Shown: piece after piece, positions 5,901 to 8,773 of the stretch
Layout of the letters: each line of letters starts with the position of its first letter
Numbering within the stretch: the first letter of the stretch is position 1
Origin: JAQVSH01 sp964451605
GTDB taxonomy: Bacteria > Bacteroidota > Bacteroidia > Bacteroidales > UBA4181
Assembly (NCBI GenBank): GCA_964451605.1
Contig: CAYVJA010000083.1
Span: 1 to 8,773 of the forward strand
Direction: 5' to 3'
Length of the DNA: 8,773 nucleotides
The notes under the pieces: generated by a model
What the model was told of the DNA's origin: nothing
The model's database searches: none
Seen by the model: only the letters and a program-made list of their open reading frames with translations
Program-made: the position numbers and the translations under genes

Positions 5901-6539
5901 ATGAAGAATACCCATATCTGGATTACGCTTTTGGCTATCTCATTGCTATGTAATCTTCTGCAAGTGGTCTATTATGTAACCCGAACCGATAGCCGGCGGG
6001 TTGAACTGATGGAAACGGAGTTGAGTTACCAAAAAGGGCTCTCCGCAATGCATGAGGAGATGAACCTTGCCCTTTACGAAAAAATAGAGAAGGTAATGGC
6101 AATGGAAGATACTTTTCTGAGTGACACACTTACACTTTGGGCTCCTGATGGAGAGTCAATCCTGCTCAGGGAGTTGATGCAAAAAGGACCAAGGCTGGTG
6201 CTCTACTATTCGGAGGTGAATTGCCGCACCTGTATCAATGAAAATCTGGAAAAGATCAAGGCGTTGGCAGAGGCGGTCGGAGAGGAACACATTCTGATTC
6301 TGGCTTCGGGCGGTCGTCGACAGGATATTCAGCAAATTAAACGGTTGAATCGTTTTGCGTCGGATGTGCTGTTTCAGACCGGGAAGCTGCTTTTGCCCTT
6401 CGAGATGGAGAGTGCGCCGCTATTGTTTCTGCTCGACGATTCGTTCCGCGCAAGTTCTGTCTTTCTTCCCGATAAGGAGCACCGGAAGAGTACCGATTAT
6501 TACTTTTCTCTTATGCAGCAGCGTTTTCAGGCTCCGTAA
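5901..6539 (+). CDS. Membrane-anchored thioredoxin-like protein with CRTC motif
   Basis: 212 residues. The ATG at 5901 is preferred over a TTG at 5865, because it starts directly with MKNTHIW and an N-terminal membrane segment (about 6-27) and lies 39 bases after the previous stop. There is no convincing lipobox, so it is a single-pass anchor with the rest in the periplasm. Residues about 31-68 are charged and helical, likely a coiled-coil spacer. The thioredoxin fold begins near residue 85: GPRLVLYYSEVNCRTC places the redox pair at Cys108/Cys111, with AEAVGEEHILILASGG as the next strand and SAPLLFLLDD (171-180) carrying the expected cis-proline Pro173. The order resembles the TlpA/AhpC-like thiol-disulfide proteins of Bacteroidetes. 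Substrates are unknown; the Cys-containing peptide and propellers of the same block are obvious candidates (inference). Confidence 0.78.
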   Translation: MKNTHIWITLLAISLLCNLLQVVYYVTRTDSRRVELMETELSYQKGLSAMHEEMNLALYEKIEKVMAMEDTFLSDTLTLWAPDGESILLRELMQKGPRLVLYYSEVNCRTCINENLEKIKALAEAVGEEHILILASGGRRQDIQQIKRLNRFASDVLFQTGKLLLPFEMESAPLLFLLDDSFRASSVFLPDKEHRKSTDYYFSLMQQRFQAP

Positions 6540-6554
6540 AATAGTCTATATTTG
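6524..6554 (+). promoter_or_regulatory. Bacteroidetes-type promoter for the GH78 gene
   Basis: TATATTTG (6547-6554) matches the Bacteroides -7 box TAnnTTTG exactly. TTTTC at 6524-6528, inside the last codons of the thioredoxin-like gene, stands 19 bases upstream and is one base off the -33 TTTG box. Transcription should start near 6561, leaving about 38 bases before the ATG at 6599. The rhamnosidase can therefore be expressed apart from the peptide block. Confidence 0.6.
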
Positions 6555-6598
6555 TGGTTACCCGTTGCAATTGCGGCTGTTATCTAACGATTCCGACT

Positions 6599-8773
6599 AT
6601 GGTAAACTTCCGTTTTCCCGCTCTTTCGCTGCTATGTTTCTTGTTGATCTCTCCATCGCTGCTGTTTGCGTCCAATCCCGGAGCCCCCACCCATCTGCGG
6701 AGTTTCGATAAGGTGAATCCGGTAGGGACTGATAGTAGCCCATACTTTGGGTGGTATGTGAATGATTCGAGTGTCGGGGCGTTGCAGTCGGCTTATCAAA
6801 TTCTGGTGGCTTCGGCGCCTGAGAAGCTGGAGGAGGGAGCAGCCGATATGTGGGATAGCGGGAAGGTGCCCTCGGCCACCCAGAACCATCTGCAGTATGC
6901 CGGAAAGCCTCTTGCTCCGGGAACCCGCTATTTCTGGAAGGTGCGTACCTGGAATGCCAAAGGGAAGGTGAGCCCCTATTCCGTGGCGGCTACTTTCGAT
7001 GTGGGGCTGTTAACCGCTGCCGACTGGAGCGGAGCCAAATGGATTCGTCGCGAAACCACCGATCGCGACAATTATACCTTCTTCAGGAAATCGGTGGCGC
7101 TCCCGGAGGGGCAGATTAAAAGGGCAATTGCCTATATATCGGTTTGGCATAACTACCAGTTCTATATTAACGGTCAGCCCGCCTGAAAAGGGCAGGCCTA
7201 CCACTACCCGCAGTATAGTTATTACAATGCTTTCGATATCACTGAGAGCCTGAAGCCGGGCAGTTCCAATCTTTTTGCCTGTATGGCCCATTGGTTTGGG
7301 GGCGGGCAGGGGAGAGCCGCCGGTGCAGCCGGCCTCCTGATGAAGGTGGTTGTGGAGTATGCCAACGGTACCACCGCGGTGGTGAATTCGGATGGTTCCT
7401 GGAAACAGTCGCGGGTTGAGGCCTGGGAACCCGGGCAACCCGCCAGGGGCGGCGAGGGGGTAGGGTATATCGATAAGATTCACGCCGCGCAGATTGTGAA
7501 GGATTGGAATCAGCCCTCTTTCGATGACTCCTCGTGGGCTGCCGCCACAGAAGTGGGTTCGCATCCCACAGCGCCCTGGACGGGCGAACTGCAGCCCGAT
7601 CTGACCCGTTTGATTGAGAAGTCGCAGCCTCCCCTGTCGGTGACCCATCTGGGCAATGGAAAATATGTGATAGATCTGGGTAAGGTGTACGCCGGGACCC
7701 CTGTCATTCACTTCTCCGGCGGAAACCCCGGCGATGTGGTGAATATGCAGGCCGGATATGTCCTGAATGACGACGGTACGGTTTCGACGCGGCAAAATCA
7801 GAGTACCAATCTCAGTTTCTTCTTTGTGCTCGACGGGAAACCTGCTGTCTTTGCTCCGGTGGTCTATTTTGGGTATCGGTACCTTCAGGTGGATAACTCT
7901 CCCTGTGTGCTTACCAAAGAAAATGTGTCGTTTACGGTTCGCTATTACGAACTCGATTTGTCGCGTGGCCGTTTTTCGTCATCGAACGAGATGCTCAACC
8001 GCGTTTGGGAGTTGATGTCACATACCCTTACATTGGGAATGCAGGAACAGTTTGTCGATACCCCCACCCGTGAGAAGGGTGCCTTCCTCGGTGATAGTTG
8101 GGCACAAGGGGTTCCGGCCATGGCCATTTTTGGCGATCGTGCCTATAATCTGCGTGTAATGCTCGAGGCACTCGACGGGCAGGATCAGTACTGGCCCGAC
8201 GGCCGGCTCAATGCCGTTTACCCCAATTCGGACGGAAAACGCGATATCCCCGACTATACCCAGTCGTTTCTGGTTTGGGTGTGGGATTACTATATGATGA
8301 CCGGGAATCTGCAGTTTTTGCGCGACAACTACACAAAACTCCGGAAGGTGGCCGAGTATGTTTCTGCCTATCAAAACCCTGAAACCGGGTTGATTCATAA
8401 GTTGGCCGGCGGCAGCGGGCCCTATCAGTACGGCATTATCGACTGGCCGGCTGCCATGCGTTACGGGTATGATATGGAAGCCGAGTCGCGAACGGTGATC
8501 AATGCCTACGCATTTGCCGATTTCGATATTGTATCGAAGATTGCCGGATTGCTTGGCAATCGTGAAGATGAGAAGCTATACCGCGACAAAGCTGAGGCCA
8601 TGAAGGCGGCAATAAACCGCCAACTGATCAATGCCGATGGAACCTATATCGACGGTTTGATGGCCGATAGGAGTCCCAGTAGCCATGTATCGCAGCATGC
8701 CAATATGATGCCTCTGGCCTTGGGGATTGTGCCTGAGGCCAACCAATTTCCGGTTATCGCTGCTTTGAAGGCT
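6599..8773 (+). pseudogene. GH78 alpha-L-rhamnosidase interrupted by an in-frame TGA, 3' end beyond window
   Basis: The enzyme family removes terminal L-rhamnose from plant or bacterial glycans. The ATG at 6599 begins a signal peptide (MVNFRFPALSLLCFLLISPS to LFAS); an open frame from 6554 starts inside the promoter and is rejected. Domains in order: an Ig/Fn3-like domain (about 27-150), the Bac_rhamnosid_N sandwich (ADWSGAKWI to HNYQFYINGQPA, continuing after the stop), a concanavalin-like beta domain (LGNGKYVIDLGKVYAG to YFGYRYLQVDN), and the (alpha/alpha)6 barrel starting at SSSNEMLNRVWELM. The catalytic signature DTPTREKGAFLGD has D, E and D at i, i+5 and i+12 (8057, 8072, 8093), the spacing of known GH78 acid residues. 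TGA at 7184-7186 (codon 196) breaks it; the same frame then stays open for 529 codons to the edge. A single GGA-to-TGA change (Gly in relatives, as remembered) explains it. It may be a recent nonsense mutation, sequencing error, or read-through. Confidence 0.8.

Noticed and set aside
6554..6598. Upstream start for the GH78 gene
   Set aside because: It begins at the last base of the predicted -7 box, and the signal peptide starts cleanly at 6599.
7184..7186. TGA as selenocysteine or as a recoded Gly codon
   Set aside because: No selenocysteine insertion hairpin was recognised, the site is a remembered Gly position rather than Cys, and TGA ends other genes here.
7010..7795. 261-residue minus-strand ORF
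   Set aside because: It is antisense to the GH78 gene in a GC-rich stretch where stop codons are rare; the GH78 domains run straight through on the plus strand.

Overview
The window looks like a chromosomal piece of a Bacteroidales bacterium (Bacteroides, Parabacteroides or Dysgonomonas-type relative; genus not decidable). The evidence is the gene families (a GH65-like lipoprotein, GH78 alpha-L-rhamnosidase, 6-bladed beta-propeller lipoproteins, an NVEAL-like secreted peptide), AT-rich sequence instead of Shine-Dalgarno boxes before start codons, and promoter candidates of the Bacteroides TTTG / TAnnTTTG type. No RNA gene, CRISPR array or insertion sequence was seen.

Layout. 1-1113 (minus strand): the first 371 codons of a secreted GH65-like glycoside hydrolase lipoprotein, cut by the window edge. 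It is invisible as a closed ORF; long plus-strand ORFs over it are antisense shadows. 1114-1412: divergent intergenic region with weak promoter candidates in both directions and a perfect 11-bp inverted repeat near the predicted plus-strand transcription start. 1413-2819: a multi-pass membrane protein of the TMTC-like GT-C glycosyltransferase type, without the usual C-terminal TPR repeats. 2812-2996: what looks like a broken small peptide gene, probably a frameshifted paralogue of the next gene. 3048-3407: a 119-residue NVEAL-like secreted peptide with NPEIL in place of NVEAL, a Gly-rich stretch and four cysteines. 3420-3459: a perfect 15-bp hairpin. 3493-4692 and 4689-5861: two tandem paralogous 6-bladed beta-propeller lipoproteins overlapping by ATGA. 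5901-6539: a membrane-anchored thioredoxin-like protein with CRTC. 6524-6554: a promoter inside the end of that gene. 6599-8773: a GH78 alpha-L-rhamnosidase interrupted by one in-frame TGA and running off the right edge.

The central block (about 2812-6539) is the most interesting part: secreted Cys-containing peptide(s), two outward-facing propeller lipoproteins with a conserved cysteine pair, and a periplasm-facing thioredoxin-like protein, all on one strand with short gaps. I infer a cell-envelope module that exports, oxidises or reduces, and perhaps senses or binds a small peptide; its function is not established. Sampled 60-base lines in this block are about 43% GC, against 60-65% in the flanking glycoside hydrolase genes, which suggests a different history for the two parts.
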